In this document: positions 8,400 to 17,455 of the stretch, piece after piece
Layout: each line of letters opens with the position of its first letter
How positions within the stretch are numbered: the first letter of the stretch is position 1
Assembly: GCA_963703665.1 (NCBI GenBank)
Contig: CAVPFB010000010.1
Location: forward strand, 1-64,000
Direction: 5' to 3'
Length of the DNA stretch: 64,000 bases
Source: AP-15 sp963703665
GTDB lineage: Bacteria > Pseudomonadota > Alphaproteobacteria > ATCC43930 > CGMCC-115725
The notes under the pieces: generated by a model
Databases searched by the model: none
What the model saw: the letters and a program-made list of their open reading frames with translations, nothing else
Told to the model about the DNA's origin: nothing
Translations under genes and position numbers: made by a program

Positions 8400-10780
8400 T
8401 GGGGGATCGCCGGGCTCGCCCCGGGCACCCGCTCGGCTCCCGAATCGTGTCGCGACACGCGCTCGGCGCCCTGCTGTCCGGGCTCCTTGCTGTCGCCATT
8501 GCGGCACCTCCGGCCGCGGCCCAGATCGGCCTTGCCGGCGCTCAGAAACAAAACGCCAATGCTCCGATCGCGCTGCGCGCCGACGAGGTCGAGTACAACG
8601 AGGACCTGGCCCTGACGATCGCCCGCGGGCACGTCGAAATCTCGCAGAACGGCGAGGTCCTGCTGGCTGATACGGTCACCTATAACCAGCGCACCGACAC
8701 GATCACGGCATCGGGGAACGTCAGCCTGTCGCAACCGACCGGCGAGATCCTGTTCGCCAATTACATGGAGCTGCGCGATGCGATGAACCAGGGGTTTGCC
8801 AAGGATGTGCGCATGCTGCTCGCTGACCGGTCGCGGTTGGCGTCCAACACCGCGCGGCGCACCAACGGCAATCGGATCGAGCTGCGGCGCGCCGTCTATT
8901 CGCCTTGCGACTTGTGCCGGAAAGACCCGAGCGCGCCGCCGGAATGGCAGCTCGAGGCCCGCGTGATCGATGACGACAAAACCTCGAAGCTGGTCGAATT
9001 TCGCGACGCCACGATGGATCTCTACGGGTGGCCGATCTTCTACACCCCGTACATCTCGGTTCCCGAACCTGGGGTCAAGCGCGCAAGCGGCTTTCTCGCC
9101 CCGTCTTTCGGCAGCTCCAGCACCATAGGCGAGCACATCGCAATTCCCTATTTTCTGGTGCTCGGCCCGGATAAGGATCTCACCTTGTCGCCGCGCTTCA
9201 CCACCAAGGCAGGTGTGGTGCTCGGCGGCGAGTATCGCGAACGCTTCGACAACGGCGAGCTCGAGGCCGACGGCAGCCTCAATTACAGCAACCCCGAAGG
9301 GACCAAGGACACCGGCGACATCGTGCGCGGCAACATCGACGAGCACAGCGTGTTCGACCTCGACGACACCTGGCGCACCGGCCTGGACGTGCAGCGCGTT
9401 TCCGACCAGAGCTATCTGTTGGAGTTCGGCTATGGCAACCCGCTGCTGAACGCGGAGATCAGCCGCGGTTACCTGGAAGGGTTCGACGCCCGCGGGGCGA
9501 CCGACGTCGACGCCTATGTATTTCAGCCGCTGCTGCCCGGCCTCGGTGATTCGACCCAGCCGATCGTCCTGCCGGTGATCAACCGTAACTGGCAGAGCGA
9601 GCCCGACGCACTCGGCGGGCGTTGGAACCTCAACGCCAATCTTCTCGACATCGTCCGCGAGGTCGGCACCCAAACCCGCCGGCTCTCGCTCGGCTCGGAA
9701 TGGGACCGCAGCTTCAGGGACGGCATAGGCGGCCAGTACCTGTTTACCGCGAGCCTGCGCGGCGACGCCTATTCGGTCGCCGATCTGAGCCCGGTGTCGA
9801 ACCCGGACCTGCCCTCGGCATATTTTCCGGTAGATGGGAAACCGGCGGCCGAGCCGATCGCTACGAATTTTTTCACCGGCCGCGCCTTCCCCCAGATCGG
9901 GCTCAAGTGGAGCTACCCGCTGATCCACCCGGGCGATACGCTGACCCCGCTGATCGAGCCGATCGTCGCGGTCTATGCCGGGCCCAACGGCGGCAACCAG
10001 CGGAAGATTCCGGACGAAGACAGCCTGTCCTTCAACTATGACGACACCGACCTGTTCCGGCCCGACCGCCTCTCCGGCTACGACATACTGGATACCGGAC
10101 AGCGGGTCGATTACGGCACCAAATTCGGCCTCTACGACAGCAACGGCGGCAGCTATCGGGTGCTGATCGGTCAAAGCTATCGAGCCGAGACCAATCCGTT
10201 TCTGCCGCCCGGCTCGGGTGCGGAAAACCGGCTTTCCGATGTCGTCGGGCGGGTCGTGCTTGCGCCGAGCTCGTACCTCGACCTGATTTATCGGTTTCGC
10301 CTCGCCGCCAGCGATTTGGCTTATCGCGAACAGCAGGCGACGATCGCCACCGGACCGCAGAACCTCAGGGTCAGCGCGAACTACGTGCTGATCCCCGCAC
10401 AGCTCCCGAGTGAGGTCGTGACCAACCCGGTTACCGGTCAGAACGTCCTTTACGGCAAGCAGGAGCAGCTTGCTTTTGCGCTCACCGCGAAGCTGACGCG
10501 CTATTGGTCGCTGCAAGGCAGCGAGACGATCAATCTCACCGGCAGCTCCAACATCGTCAACGGGGTGGCCACGCCGGAATCGAGCAGCAGCAGCCTTTAC
10601 GCTACTCTGGCCGCCATCTATCAGGATGAATGCATGGCTTTTATCGGGTCCTTGACCCAATCCGGCATCCGCAACGGCGCCGTAACCCCCGGGGTCTCGG
10701 TGCAGTTCAGCGTCGTGTTCAAGAATCTCGGCGAGATCGGCGGGACGGTTGCCGAGGTTTCCGGCGGCTCGCTGCCGTAG
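8399..10780 (+). CDS. lptD: LPS assembly outer-membrane protein LptD
   Basis: LptD forms the outer-membrane barrel, with LptE as plug, that inserts LPS into the outer leaflet. ATG 8399 overlaps the lptG stop (TGATG). An N-terminal signal peptide ends around AAPPAAAQ. Residues about 50-150 form the LptA-like jellyroll (LRADEVEYNEDLALTIARG, NGEVLLADTVTYNQRTDTI). SPCDLCRKDPSAPPEWQLEA is the paired-cysteine block typical of alphaproteobacteria. The rest is a beta barrel with alternating aromatic strands. Length is 793 residues, normal, with no frameshift. Confidence 0.93.
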   Translation: MGDRRARPGHPLGSRIVSRHALGALLSGLLAVAIAAPPAAAQIGLAGAQKQNANAPIALRADEVEYNEDLALTIARGHVEISQNGEVLLADTVTYNQRTDTITASGNVSLSQPTGEILFANYMELRDAMNQGFAKDVRMLLADRSRLASNTARRTNGNRIELRRAVYSPCDLCRKDPSAPPEWQLEARVIDDDKTSKLVEFRDATMDLYGWPIFYTPYISVPEPGVKRASGFLAPSFGSSSTIGEHIAIPYFLVLGPDKDLTLSPRFTTKAGVVLGGEYRERFDNGELEADGSLNYSNPEGTKDTGDIVRGNIDEHSVFDLDDTWRTGLDVQRVSDQSYLLEFGYGNPLLNAEISRGYLEGFDARGATDVDAYVFQPLLPGLGDSTQPIVLPVINRNWQSEPDALGGRWNLNANLLDIVREVGTQTRRLSLGSEWDRSFRDGIGGQYLFTASLRGDAYSVADLSPVSNPDLPSAYFPVDGKPAAEPIATNFFTGRAFPQIGLKWSYPLIHPGDTLTPLIEPIVAVYAGPNGGNQRKIPDEDSLSFNYDDTDLFRPDRLSGYDILDTGQRVDYGTKFGLYDSNGGSYRVLIGQSYRAETNPFLPPGSGAENRLSDVVGRVVLAPSSYLDLIYRFRLAASDLAYREQQATIATGPQNLRVSANYVLIPAQLPSEVVTNPVTGQNVLYGKQEQLAFALTAKLTRYWSLQGSETINLTGSSNIVNGVATPESSSSSLYATLAAIYQDECMAFIGSLTQSGIRNGAVTPGVSVQFSVVFKNLGEIGGTVAEVSGGSLP

Positions 10781-10918
10781 CCGAAAAGAATGGCAGTGCG
10801 CAGACCAGGGCTCAGGGACCCGGTTACCAGGTCCGTCTCCAAAGATGCACGCGGGCGACGGCGCACGGGCAACGGTGTAATGTCGGATGCTCGATCGAAA
10901 ATGCGAGGCTGGAAGACG

Positions 10919-12215
10919 ATGACGAGGATTCGCTGGCTCGCCGTGCTGCTGCTGGTCTGCGGTGTTCCCGCCTCTGCCACCGCGGCCGGCGCCCCGCGGC
11001 CGGCGCCGGTACCGGCTGGCCAGTATCCCGAATTCCGGATCGCCGCCGTCGTCAACGACGAGGTCATTTCGGTCTCCGACCTCGCCTCGCGGATCCGGAT
11101 GGTCATGCTGTCCACCAGCATCGCGGATACGCCGCAGGCGAGGCAGCGCCTCGCCGCCCAGGTGCTGCGCACCTTGATCGACGAGAAGCTGCAGATGCAG
11201 GAGGCCAAGCGCAAGAACATCACCGCGACCGAGGCCGAGATCAACAAGGCGATCGCCTCGATCGAGCAGCAGAACAACATGAAGCCCGGTCAGCTCGATC
11301 AAGTCCTCAAGGCGAACGGCATCGAGCGCAGCGCGCTGGTAGACCAGGTCAAGGCGTCCATCCTATGGGCCAAGCTGGTTCGGCAGATTGCGGCGGACAC
11401 CGACCCGGTCTCTGACGCCGAGATCGACGAAACCCTGAAGCGGCTCAAGCAGGACGAAAACGAGCCGGAGAGCCGAGTCGCCGAAATCTTCCTGTCGGTC
11501 GACAACCCGCAGCAGGATGGCGAAGTACTGACACTCGCCCAGCGGCTGGTCGAGCAGATGAAGCAGGGGGCACGGTTTTCTGCGGTAGCCCAGCAATTCT
11601 CGAAGTCACCGACCGCGGCCGTCGGCGGCGACCTCGGCTGGATTCACCCCGACGAGCTCAGTCCGACCTTGGCAAAGGCGGTGTCTCAGATGCGCCCGGG
11701 CGAACTGTCGCCGCCGATCCGCACCGCGGGCGGCTATTACCTGATGCTCGTGCTCGACCGGCGCAACGGCCGCGCGGTCAGCGAGGAGGATACGGTCTTG
11801 CACCTCGCCCAGGTGGTATTCCCGCTGACCCCGCAGTCGAGCGAGGAAGCCCGGCGTGCCGCGTTCGACGCAGCCCAGTCGGTCAGGGCCGACGCAAAGA
11901 GCTGCGCGGACATGATCAGGATCGGCAAGGAAAAGGCGTCGCCGCTGTCGAGCGAAGGCGATCTGCGGGTCAGCCAGATCGCCCCGGCGATGCGCAGCAT
12001 GGTGCTGCAGCTGGGCGTCGGCCAGCCCTCGCAGCCGAATTCTGCAAAAGAACGGCGTCGGCGTCATCATGGTCTGCGACAAGGCCGAACCCAAACCGGT
12101 GAACGCGACGCGCGACGACGTCGCAGAGACCCTGATGCGCGAGCGGCTCGACATGCTCGCCCGGCGCTATATGGAGGATCTGCGGCGCACCGCCTATGTC
12201 GATGTGCGGGTGTGA
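10919..12215 (+). CDS. surA: periplasmic chaperone/peptidyl-prolyl isomerase SurA, one frameshift
   Basis: SurA escorts outer-membrane proteins across the periplasm. A signal peptide follows ATG 10919 (IRWLAVLLLVCGVPASATA). Next comes the SurA N domain (AAVVNDEVISVSDLASRI, LIDEKLQMQEAKRKNI) and a parvulin domain (FSAVAQQFSKSPTAAVGGDLG, then GELSPPIRTAGGYYLMLV). Near 12045 an extra base moves the end into another frame, where it reads KNGVGVIMVCDKAEPKPVN and stops at TGA 12213-12215. In-frame starts at 10880 and 10901 are alternatives; 10919 has GGA at usable spacing. It sits between lptD and pdxA, as in other alphaproteobacteria. Confidence 0.88.
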
Positions 12216-13221
12216 GCCGGTGGTTCTGCCGCTCGCTTTGACCATGGGCGAGCCCGCCGGGATCGGCGGTGAAATCGCCTTGAAGGCTTGGCTCGGACGC
12301 CGTCCGGACGACCCGGTCTTCTACCTGATCGACGATCCCGCTCGCCTCGCCGCCCTCGCCGCAAGGCTCGACTGGCCGGTGCCGATCCGGGCGATCGAGG
12401 CAGCCGGCGAGGCGTGCGAAATTTTTGGCCAGGCGCTGCCGGTGGTGCCGGTCGGCGCCGCATTGCGCGGCCGGTCGGGGCATCCCGACCTGGCCGACGC
12501 GCCGGCCATATTGGCCGCGATCGAGGCCGCGGTCGCCGATGTCCGTGGCGGCCGCGCCGCGGCGTTGGTCACCAACCCAATCCACAAGGAGAGCCTCTAT
12601 CGCGCCGGCTTCCACCATCCTGGGCACACCGAATACCTGGCCGAGCTCGCCGGGGAGGGCGCGACCCCAGTGATGATGCTGGTCTGTCCGCAATTGCGCG
12701 TCGTCCCTGTCACGATCCATCTGGGGTTGCGCCGCGCGGTCGACAGCCTGAGCGCAGCGGCGATCATCGACGCCGGCCGCATCGCCGCGGCGGCGCTGCG
12801 CCGGGATTTCGGCATCGCCGCCCCGGTGCTCGCCGTTGCCGGGCTCAACCCGCACGCCGGCGAAGCGGGGGCGCTCGGCCACGAGGAGATCGAGATCGTG
12901 GCCCCGGCCGTCGCCCGGCTGCGCGCCCTCGGCATCGACGCGCGCGGCCCGCTGGCGGCGGATACGATGTTCCACGCCGAGGCGCGCGCTGGATATGACG
13001 CGGCCCTGTGCATGTATCACGACCAGGCCTTGATCCCGATCAAAACCATTGATTTCGACGGCGGCGTCAACGTGACCCTGGGATTGCCGTTCGTGCGCAC
13101 CTCGCCCGACCACGGCACCGCCTTCGCCATCGCCGGACAGGGCATCGCCCGCGAAGGCAGCCTGGTCGCCGCACTGCGGCTGGCGGCCGAGATGGCGGCA
13201 AAGCGCCGGCAGGCGGTCTGA
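12196..13221 (+). CDS. pdxA: 4-hydroxythreonine-4-phosphate dehydrogenase PdxA
   Basis: PdxA oxidises 4-phosphohydroxy-L-threonine in the DXP-dependent pyridoxal phosphate pathway, using NAD and a divalent metal. Visible blocks are LALTMGEPAGIGGEIALK at the N-terminus, ALVTNPIHKESLYRAGF, GHTEYLAEL, AGLNPHAGEAGALGHEEI and, near the end, CMYHDQALIPIKTI and VRTSPDHGTAF. The conserved histidines of GHTE, YHDQ and SPDHG are all present. ATG 12196 overlaps the surA end; GTG 12220, just before LPLALTMGEP, may be the true start. Length is normal. Confidence 0.93.
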   Translation: MSMCGCEPVVLPLALTMGEPAGIGGEIALKAWLGRRPDDPVFYLIDDPARLAALAARLDWPVPIRAIEAAGEACEIFGQALPVVPVGAALRGRSGHPDLADAPAILAAIEAAVADVRGGRAAALVTNPIHKESLYRAGFHHPGHTEYLAELAGEGATPVMMLVCPQLRVVPVTIHLGLRRAVDSLSAAAIIDAGRIAAAALRRDFGIAAPVLAVAGLNPHAGEAGALGHEEIEIVAPAVARLRALGIDARGPLAADTMFHAEARAGYDAALCMYHDQALIPIKTIDFDGGVNVTLGLPFVRTSPDHGTAFAIAGQGIAREGSLVAALRLAAEMAAKRRQAV

Positions 13222-13263
13222 GTGTCCGACCCGAAATGCTGCGAACGATCCCAATATCTTACC

Positions 13264-13338
13264 GCGCCCCCGCGAAAGCGGGGGTCCAGGGACGGCCGCA
13301 CGTTGCTCGCGCTGGGTTCCCGCTTTCGCGGGCCAATG
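13264..13338. repeat. inverted REP-like doublet, PAKAG class
   Basis: Arms at 13264-13289 (core CCCCGCGAAAGCGGGG) and 13312-13338 (core CCCGCTTTCGCGGG) are inverted, with about 22 bases between. The element fills most of the pdxA-rsmA spacer. The same class occurs inside imuA at 51128-51233 and, in a related form, at 3831-3879. Confidence 0.75.
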
Positions 13339-13366
13339 TGATTTTCCAGAATTCTTTTCGGGTCGA

Positions 13367-14221
13367 GTGCTGAGCGAGCCGCCGACCCCGCCGGGGCCGG
13401 CGTCATTGCCGCCTCTGCGCGAGGTCATCGCCCGGCACGGCATCGCCCCCCGGCGGCGGCTCGGTCAGAATTTCCTCCTCGATCTCAACTTGACGAGCCG
13501 GATCGCCCGCGCCGCGGGGCCGCTCGACCGGGCGACGATTATCGAAATCGGGGCTGGGCCCGGCGGTCTGACCCGCGCCCTCTTGGCCGAAGGTGCGCGC
13601 CATGTCGTTGCCGTCGAACGCGACCCGCGCTGTCTCGCGGCATTGGCCGAGCTGGCCGCCGCCTATCCCGGCCGTCTCGAGCTCGTCGCCGGCGACGCGC
13701 TGGCGATCGACCCGGCGGCATTGACGCCGCCGCCGCGCAAGATCGTCGCCAACCTGCCCTACAACATCGCGACGGCACTGCTACTCCATTGGCTCGACCG
13801 GATCGCCGAGTTCGCCAGTCTGACCTTGATGTTCCAGCGCGAGGTGGCGCTGCGCCTGACCGCGGCGCCCCGCACCAAATCCTACGGGCGGCTGTCGGTG
13901 CTGACCCAGTGGCTCTCTGAGCCGCGCCTGCTGTTCGATGTGCCGGCCCGCGCCTTCACCCCCCCGCCCAAGGTGATTTCGACCCTGGTCGGGATCACCC
14001 CGCGCTCCGCCCCATTGGCTCCCGCCGCCAAGCCCGCGCTCGAACGGGTCACCGCCGCCGCCTTCGGGCAGCGCCGCAAAATGCTGCGCTCGAGCCTCAC
14101 CACCCTCGGCCTCCCGGTCATCCCCTTGCTCGACCGGGCCGGCGCTCCGCCGACCGCCCGCGCGGAAGAACTCACGGTCGCCCAATTCTGCGCCCTCGCC
14201 CGCGCGATCGAAGAGGGATAG
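13367..14221 (+). CDS. rsmA: 16S rRNA (adenine1518/1519-N6)-dimethyltransferase RsmA (KsgA)
   Basis: The enzyme dimethylates two adjacent adenines in helix 45 of 16S rRNA late in small-subunit assembly. Motifs in order: RRRLGQNFLLDLNLTSRI, the SAM loop IEIGAGPGGLTRALL, the acidic VAVERDP, the catalytic NLPYN (residues about 129-133), LMFQREVALRL, then FTPPPKVISTLVGI. The GQRRKMLRSSL block marks the C-terminal domain. Start GTG 13367 is the only practical one. It closes the lptD-surA-pdxA-rsmA block. Confidence 0.94.
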   Translation: MLSEPPTPPGPASLPPLREVIARHGIAPRRRLGQNFLLDLNLTSRIARAAGPLDRATIIEIGAGPGGLTRALLAEGARHVVAVERDPRCLAALAELAAAYPGRLELVAGDALAIDPAALTPPPRKIVANLPYNIATALLLHWLDRIAEFASLTLMFQREVALRLTAAPRTKSYGRLSVLTQWLSEPRLLFDVPARAFTPPPKVISTLVGITPRSAPLAPAAKPALERVTAAAFGQRRKMLRSSLTTLGLPVIPLLDRAGAPPTARAEELTVAQFCALARAIEEG

Positions 14222-14273
14222 CCGGACCCGGCCCTCGGCCCGACCGCCGCACCGCTCGGGCATCGCCTGTTTC

Positions 14274-14299
14274 ACCTGATTTATCCGGTCGAGATCAGG
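14274..14299 (+). repeat. 26-base spacer motif, copy 2
   Basis: Second copy of the motif at 6113-6138. It begins ACCTG, holds TTTATC and ends AGATCAGG. It lies 50 bases after the rsmA stop, between two genes with facing 3' ends. Confidence 0.5.
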
Positions 14300-14302
14300 T
14301 CC

Positions 14303-14377
14303 CGCGTCGCCTTGGATGAGTACGATTCGACGCTGATCGTCATTTCCGCCAAGTATGGCCAGAGCCCGATCGAAAGA
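14303..14377 (+). pseudogene. short remnant of an alkaline-phosphatase-superfamily phosphodiesterase gene
   Basis: The frame around 14312 reads EYDSTLIVISAKYGQSPIER, which matches the metal-site region (typically DSTLIVISAKHGQSP) of type I phosphodiesterase/nucleotide pyrophosphatase-like proteins. Similarity ends within about 25 residues on both sides. It is an isolated scrap in the rsmA-gmk spacer, and it overlaps no real gene. Recognised from one motif only. Confidence 0.45.
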
Positions 14378-14441
14378 GGGCAGCCAAATTCTACCGGGCC
14401 TCGGGCTCGACAACGGCCAATCACCCTACTGACGGCGGACC

Positions 14442-14464
14442 GGGCGCCTCCTGGCGAGGCGCCC
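14442..14464. terminator. hairpin at the 3' end of gmk
   Basis: A perfect 9-base stem (GGGCGCCTC / GAGGCGCCC) with loop CTGGC lies 5 bases beyond the gmk stop. No clear T-tract follows on either strand, so it may act as a weak or Rho-assisted terminator for gmk. Confidence 0.5.
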
Positions 14465-14469
14465 CCTAT

Positions 14470-15105
14470 TCAGGCCTTGCGCAGGGAGGCGACGAAGTCG
14501 GCGAGGCCGGGTTGGCGGGTGCGGCGCAGGCGTTCGGCGGCGACTATGGCGCGGGCTTTGGCGACGCTCGCCTCGACCGTGTCGTTGACGATCACGTAAT
14601 CGTATTCCGCCCAGTGGCTCATTTCCTCGGCCGATTTCGCCATGCGCGCGGTGACGGTGGCGGCGCTGTCCTGGGCGCGGGCCTGCAGGCGGTGCTCGAG
14701 TGCGGCGAGGCTCGGCGGCAGCACGAAGACCGCGACCAGGTCCGGCCGGACGGAGCGAACGAGCTGCTGGGTCCCCTGCCAGTCCAGATCGCCGACGACG
14801 TCGCGGCCGGCGACCAATGCCTCCTCGATCGGCGCCCGCGGCGTGCCGTAGCAATGGCCGAAAACGCGCGCGTGCTCCAGCAGCTCGCCCCCGGCCGCCA
14901 TCTGGTCGAAATTGGGCTGGTCTGTGAACCGGTAGTCGCGCCCATCGACCTCGCTCGGCCGTTGTGGGCGGGTTGTCACCGACACCGACAGGGTCAGGCC
15001 GGGGTCCTGCTCGACCAGCCGGCGGGCGATCGTGGTCTTGCCGGCGCCGGACGGCGAGGAGAGGACGAGCAGCAGCCCGCGCCGCCGGATCGGTGCCATG
15101 CTCAT
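14470..15105 (-). CDS. gmk: guanylate kinase
   Basis: Guanylate kinase phosphorylates GMP to GDP with ATP. The P-loop SSPSGAGKTTIARRL is at residues 16-30, followed by VTTRPQRPSEVDGRDYRF for GMP binding and then DLDWQGTQQLVRSVRPDLV. The end reads YDYVIVNDTVEASVAKA. At 211 residues it is normal. Its ATG overlaps the yicC stop (ATGA), so the two are translationally coupled. Confidence 0.95.
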   Translation of the reverse strand: MSMAPIRRRGLLLVLSSPSGAGKTTIARRLVEQDPGLTLSVSVTTRPQRPSEVDGRDYRFTDQPNFDQMAAGGELLEHARVFGHCYGTPRAPIEEALVAGRDVVGDLDWQGTQQLVRSVRPDLVAVFVLPPSLAALEHRLQARAQDSAATVTARMAKSAEEMSHWAEYDYVIVNDTVEASVAKARAIVAAERLRRTRQPGLADFVASLRKA

Positions 15106-15983
15106 TCGATGTTCTGCACCTGCTCGCGGAACTGCTCGATCACCGCCTTCAGCGCGAGCCCGACGCGGGTCAGCGCGATGTCGGCCGATTTCGAGCACAA
15201 GGTGTTGGCCTCGCGGTTCAATTCCTGGCACAGAAAATCGAGGCGCCGGCCGACCGCCTCGCCCTGCCGCAGCAATTCGCCGGCCTGCTCGAGATGCGCG
15301 CGCAGGCGCTCCAATTCCTCGCGGATGTCGGAGCGCGCCGCCAGCAGGGCAACCTCTTGGGCCACCCGCTCTTCGGGCATCGAGGACATCTGATCGGCGA
15401 GGCCGGCGAGCACCGTGCGCAGCCGCTCCTGGATCGCCGCCGGCTGGGCCGCGGCGCAGCTTTCGGCGGCGACGACGAGCTCGGCCATCTCGTCGAGCTG
15501 GCCCTCCAGTAGGAGGGCGATGCGCGACCCTTCCTCGGCGCGGGCCATCGCCAAATGGTCGAGAGAAATGGTCCAGCCGGCGAGCACGGCACGCCGGCGC
15601 GCCTCGACCACCGCCTCGTCCTCGTCCTCGACGGTCTCGACGACGCCACGCAGCGCCAGCAACCCGTCGAGACGCGGCGGCGCCGCCTCGATCTCGCCGG
15701 TCAGCTCGTTGATCAAGGCGACGAGCTGGGCCAGCGCCTCGCGGTTGATCCGCAGCGACGAGGGCGCGGTGCGCGTCACCGAAAGATTGGCCGAGAAATT
15801 GCCGCGACGGAACCGCTGCGCCACGGCGGCGCGCAATGCGGGCTCGAGCGCGTCGAAGCCGGCGCCGAGCCGCAGCCGCAGATCGAGCGCACGCCCGTTG
15901 ACGCTCTTGACCTCCCACACCCAGGAGATCCCGTGCACCTCGCCCTGTGCCCGCGCGAACCCGGTCATGCTGGCCACGGCCAC
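15102..15983 (-). CDS. yicC: YicC/YloC family endoribonuclease-like protein
   Basis: YicC family proteins are stress-related RNA-binding proteins, reported in E. coli to be an endoribonuclease. The N-terminus MAVASMTGFARAQGEV and VWEVKSVNGRALDLRLRLG are diagnostic, as is the C-terminal VGRRLDFLCQELNREANTLC with SKSADIALTRVGLALKAVIE. Length is 293 residues. It is the upstream partner of gmk, a very common pairing. An acidic stretch VETVEDEDEAVVEA lies mid-protein. Confidence 0.92.
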   Translation of the reverse strand: MAVASMTGFARAQGEVHGISWVWEVKSVNGRALDLRLRLGAGFDALEPALRAAVAQRFRRGNFSANLSVTRTAPSSLRINREALAQLVALINELTGEIEAAPPRLDGLLALRGVVETVEDEDEAVVEARRRAVLAGWTISLDHLAMARAEEGSRIALLLEGQLDEMAELVVAAESCAAAQPAAIQERLRTVLAGLADQMSSMPEERVAQEVALLAARSDIREELERLRAHLEQAGELLRQGEAVGRRLDFLCQELNREANTLCSKSADIALTRVGLALKAVIEQFREQVQNIE

Positions 15984-16064
15984 GCTTCAGCTCTCCCCAT
16001 GTCGCCGGGCGCCATGACACCGGTGGCGCAGGCCATCGCCAAAGACCGACGCGGGGCCGGTCGC

Positions 16065-16973
16065 TCAGTTGGCCGACATCAGCGACCAGTACCAGGCAAA
16101 AAATGGCCGATCGAGCTCGGTCGACCGGGCCACCGCCTGGGCATCGCCGGCCTCTCGCAACCCCTCGGCCAGCCGATCGGCGCCGTCGAAAGCCTCGGTC
16201 GAAAGGGGCGCGCCGCGCGGCGCCATCCGGATCAGCTGAATGTCGGTGCGCTCGGCTGATTTCGGAATGACGCGAATTAATGCCGCCTGCTGCGGCTGCG
16301 TCATCATCAGGCTCAATGGGCCGAAAACGGTATGGCTGGCGTCGCCGGGCTCGTCGAACACCAGATGCGGCGACGATTTCAGCAATTGCAGCGCAAGCTT
16401 CCAATTCCAATTGGTGCTGCAGCGGGTTCGCTGGGTAACCTCGGCATCGGCGAGCCAATCGGGGAGCGGCGCGGCCAGCGTTTCGGGCGTCACGTCGTCG
16501 GCCCCGGCCGAGCCCGACAGGTCGACAAAGATCAGGCCGTCGCGAACGCAGACCGGGTAGCTCGCCAGCCGCAGCCGCGCCGGGTCGATGCGCGCCGACA
16601 GGTCCGGCTCGACGAGGCGGCCGTCGAGCCGAAACTCCCAGCCGTGGTAGGGGCAAATGAGACGCTCGGCCGGTCCCTCCTCGGCCTCGCAGACCGGATA
16701 GCCGGCATGGATGCACACATTGCGCAATGCGTGCAGATGGCCGTCCGCGGCGCGGGTCACCAGGATCGAGCGGGTCGCGGCGTCAAAGCGGAAATAACGG
16801 TCGCCCCGATCGAGCCGCCGCGCATGATCGACGGCGATCCACGGCCGCATGAACAGCCGATCCCGCTCGCTGGCGAACACGTCGGCGCCGGTCAACAATT
16901 GCGGATCGGGCACGATCGCGCCGGTTCCGTCGAGCCGCTCTCCGAGGGCGGCAACGCTTTCAGGAAGGTCCAT
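16065..16973 (-). CDS. Rieske [2Fe-2S] oxygenase-like protein with atypical C-terminal half
   Basis: The N-terminal Rieske domain is intact: the cluster ligands C87-x-H89 (NVCIHAGYP) and C107-x2-H110 (CPYHGWEF) are 17 residues apart, as in ring-hydroxylating oxygenase alpha subunits. The second half is short, and the total of 302 residues is well below typical alpha subunits. The usual mononuclear iron block (NWK...H-x4-H) is altered: NWNWKLALQLLKSSPHLVF, with the next His eleven residues on. Catalytic oxygenase activity is therefore uncertain. It lies between lapA and yicC, inside an otherwise housekeeping block. GTG 17012 is an alternative start. Confidence 0.8.
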   Translation of the reverse strand: MDLPESVAALGERLDGTGAIVPDPQLLTGADVFASERDRLFMRPWIAVDHARRLDRGDRYFRFDAATRSILVTRAADGHLHALRNVCIHAGYPVCEAEEGPAERLICPYHGWEFRLDGRLVEPDLSARIDPARLRLASYPVCVRDGLIFVDLSGSAGADDVTPETLAAPLPDWLADAEVTQRTRCSTNWNWKLALQLLKSSPHLVFDEPGDASHTVFGPLSLMMTQPQQAALIRVIPKSAERTDIQLIRMAPRGAPLSTEAFDGADRLAEGLREAGDAQAVARSTELDRPFFAWYWSLMSAN

Positions 16974-17036
16974 CGAGGGGGTCCGTTTTTTGTCCTTGGG
17001 TCGCGGCTGCACACTGAACCCGACGCGGCGGTGTGG

Positions 17037-17396
17037 TCAAAAGCTTTGTTCCGGCCGGGCGAACGAACTCAGCGGGTTGCCGGTATGGCCGACACTGCCG
17101 TCTCGGGCCTCGCCGGCGAGCTGTTGCTGAGTGACGGCGAGCTCGCGGGCCAAGGCTTCGCTGCGCCGTCGGCAGCGCCGCAACTCGCGCCGGCCGCGGC
17201 GTCCCCCGAGCCACGCGGCCGCCGCACCGATGATGAAGCCGCCGAGCAGCGACACAAAGACCGCCAGGTAGAGCGGCACGTCCACGAGGTAGGGCAGGGG
17301 CCACAGTCCCAGCGTCACAGCTTCGCGATTGGAGACGGCGAACAGGCCCAGGATCGCAGCAACAACCAGGACCGCCGCCCAATAGATGGCCCTCAT
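17037..17396 (-). CDS. lapA: LapA domain (DUF1049) inner-membrane protein
   Basis: This is a small membrane protein of the LapA family, which in enterobacteria works with LapB to tune LPS synthesis. Two membrane segments are visible: IYWAAVLVVAAILGLFAV at residues 4-21 and YLAVFVSLLGGFIIGAAAAW at about 43-62. The linker EAVTLGLWPLPYLVDVP is typical. A basic and then helical tail follows (GGRRGRRELRRCRRR). It sits 60 bp downstream of ihfB on the same strand, the usual alphaproteobacterial order. Confidence 0.85.
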   Translation of the reverse strand: MRAIYWAAVLVVAAILGLFAVSNREAVTLGLWPLPYLVDVPLYLAVFVSLLGGFIIGAAAAWLGGRRGRRELRRCRRRSEALARELAVTQQQLAGEARDGSVGHTGNPLSSFARPEQSF

Positions 17397-17455
17397 CAGA
17401 TGGCTCTCATCCGGCGGGGCTCATCCGATGGCCCTCGCCGGCGAGCGTCCGCCGT

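Noticed and set aside
8267..11302. A minus-strand open frame of 1,011 codons opposite lptD and surA
   Set aside because: It mirrors two well-supported genes, and its composition (runs of Asp, Arg, Gly, Val with no motifs) is that of an antisense frame in GC-rich coding DNA.
14470..16716. A 748-codon minus-strand frame that would fuse gmk to upstream sequence
   Set aside because: Only the last 211 codons are protein-like (gmk). The rest is antisense or out-of-frame to yicC and the Rieske gene, and gmk has its own start coupled to the yicC stop.
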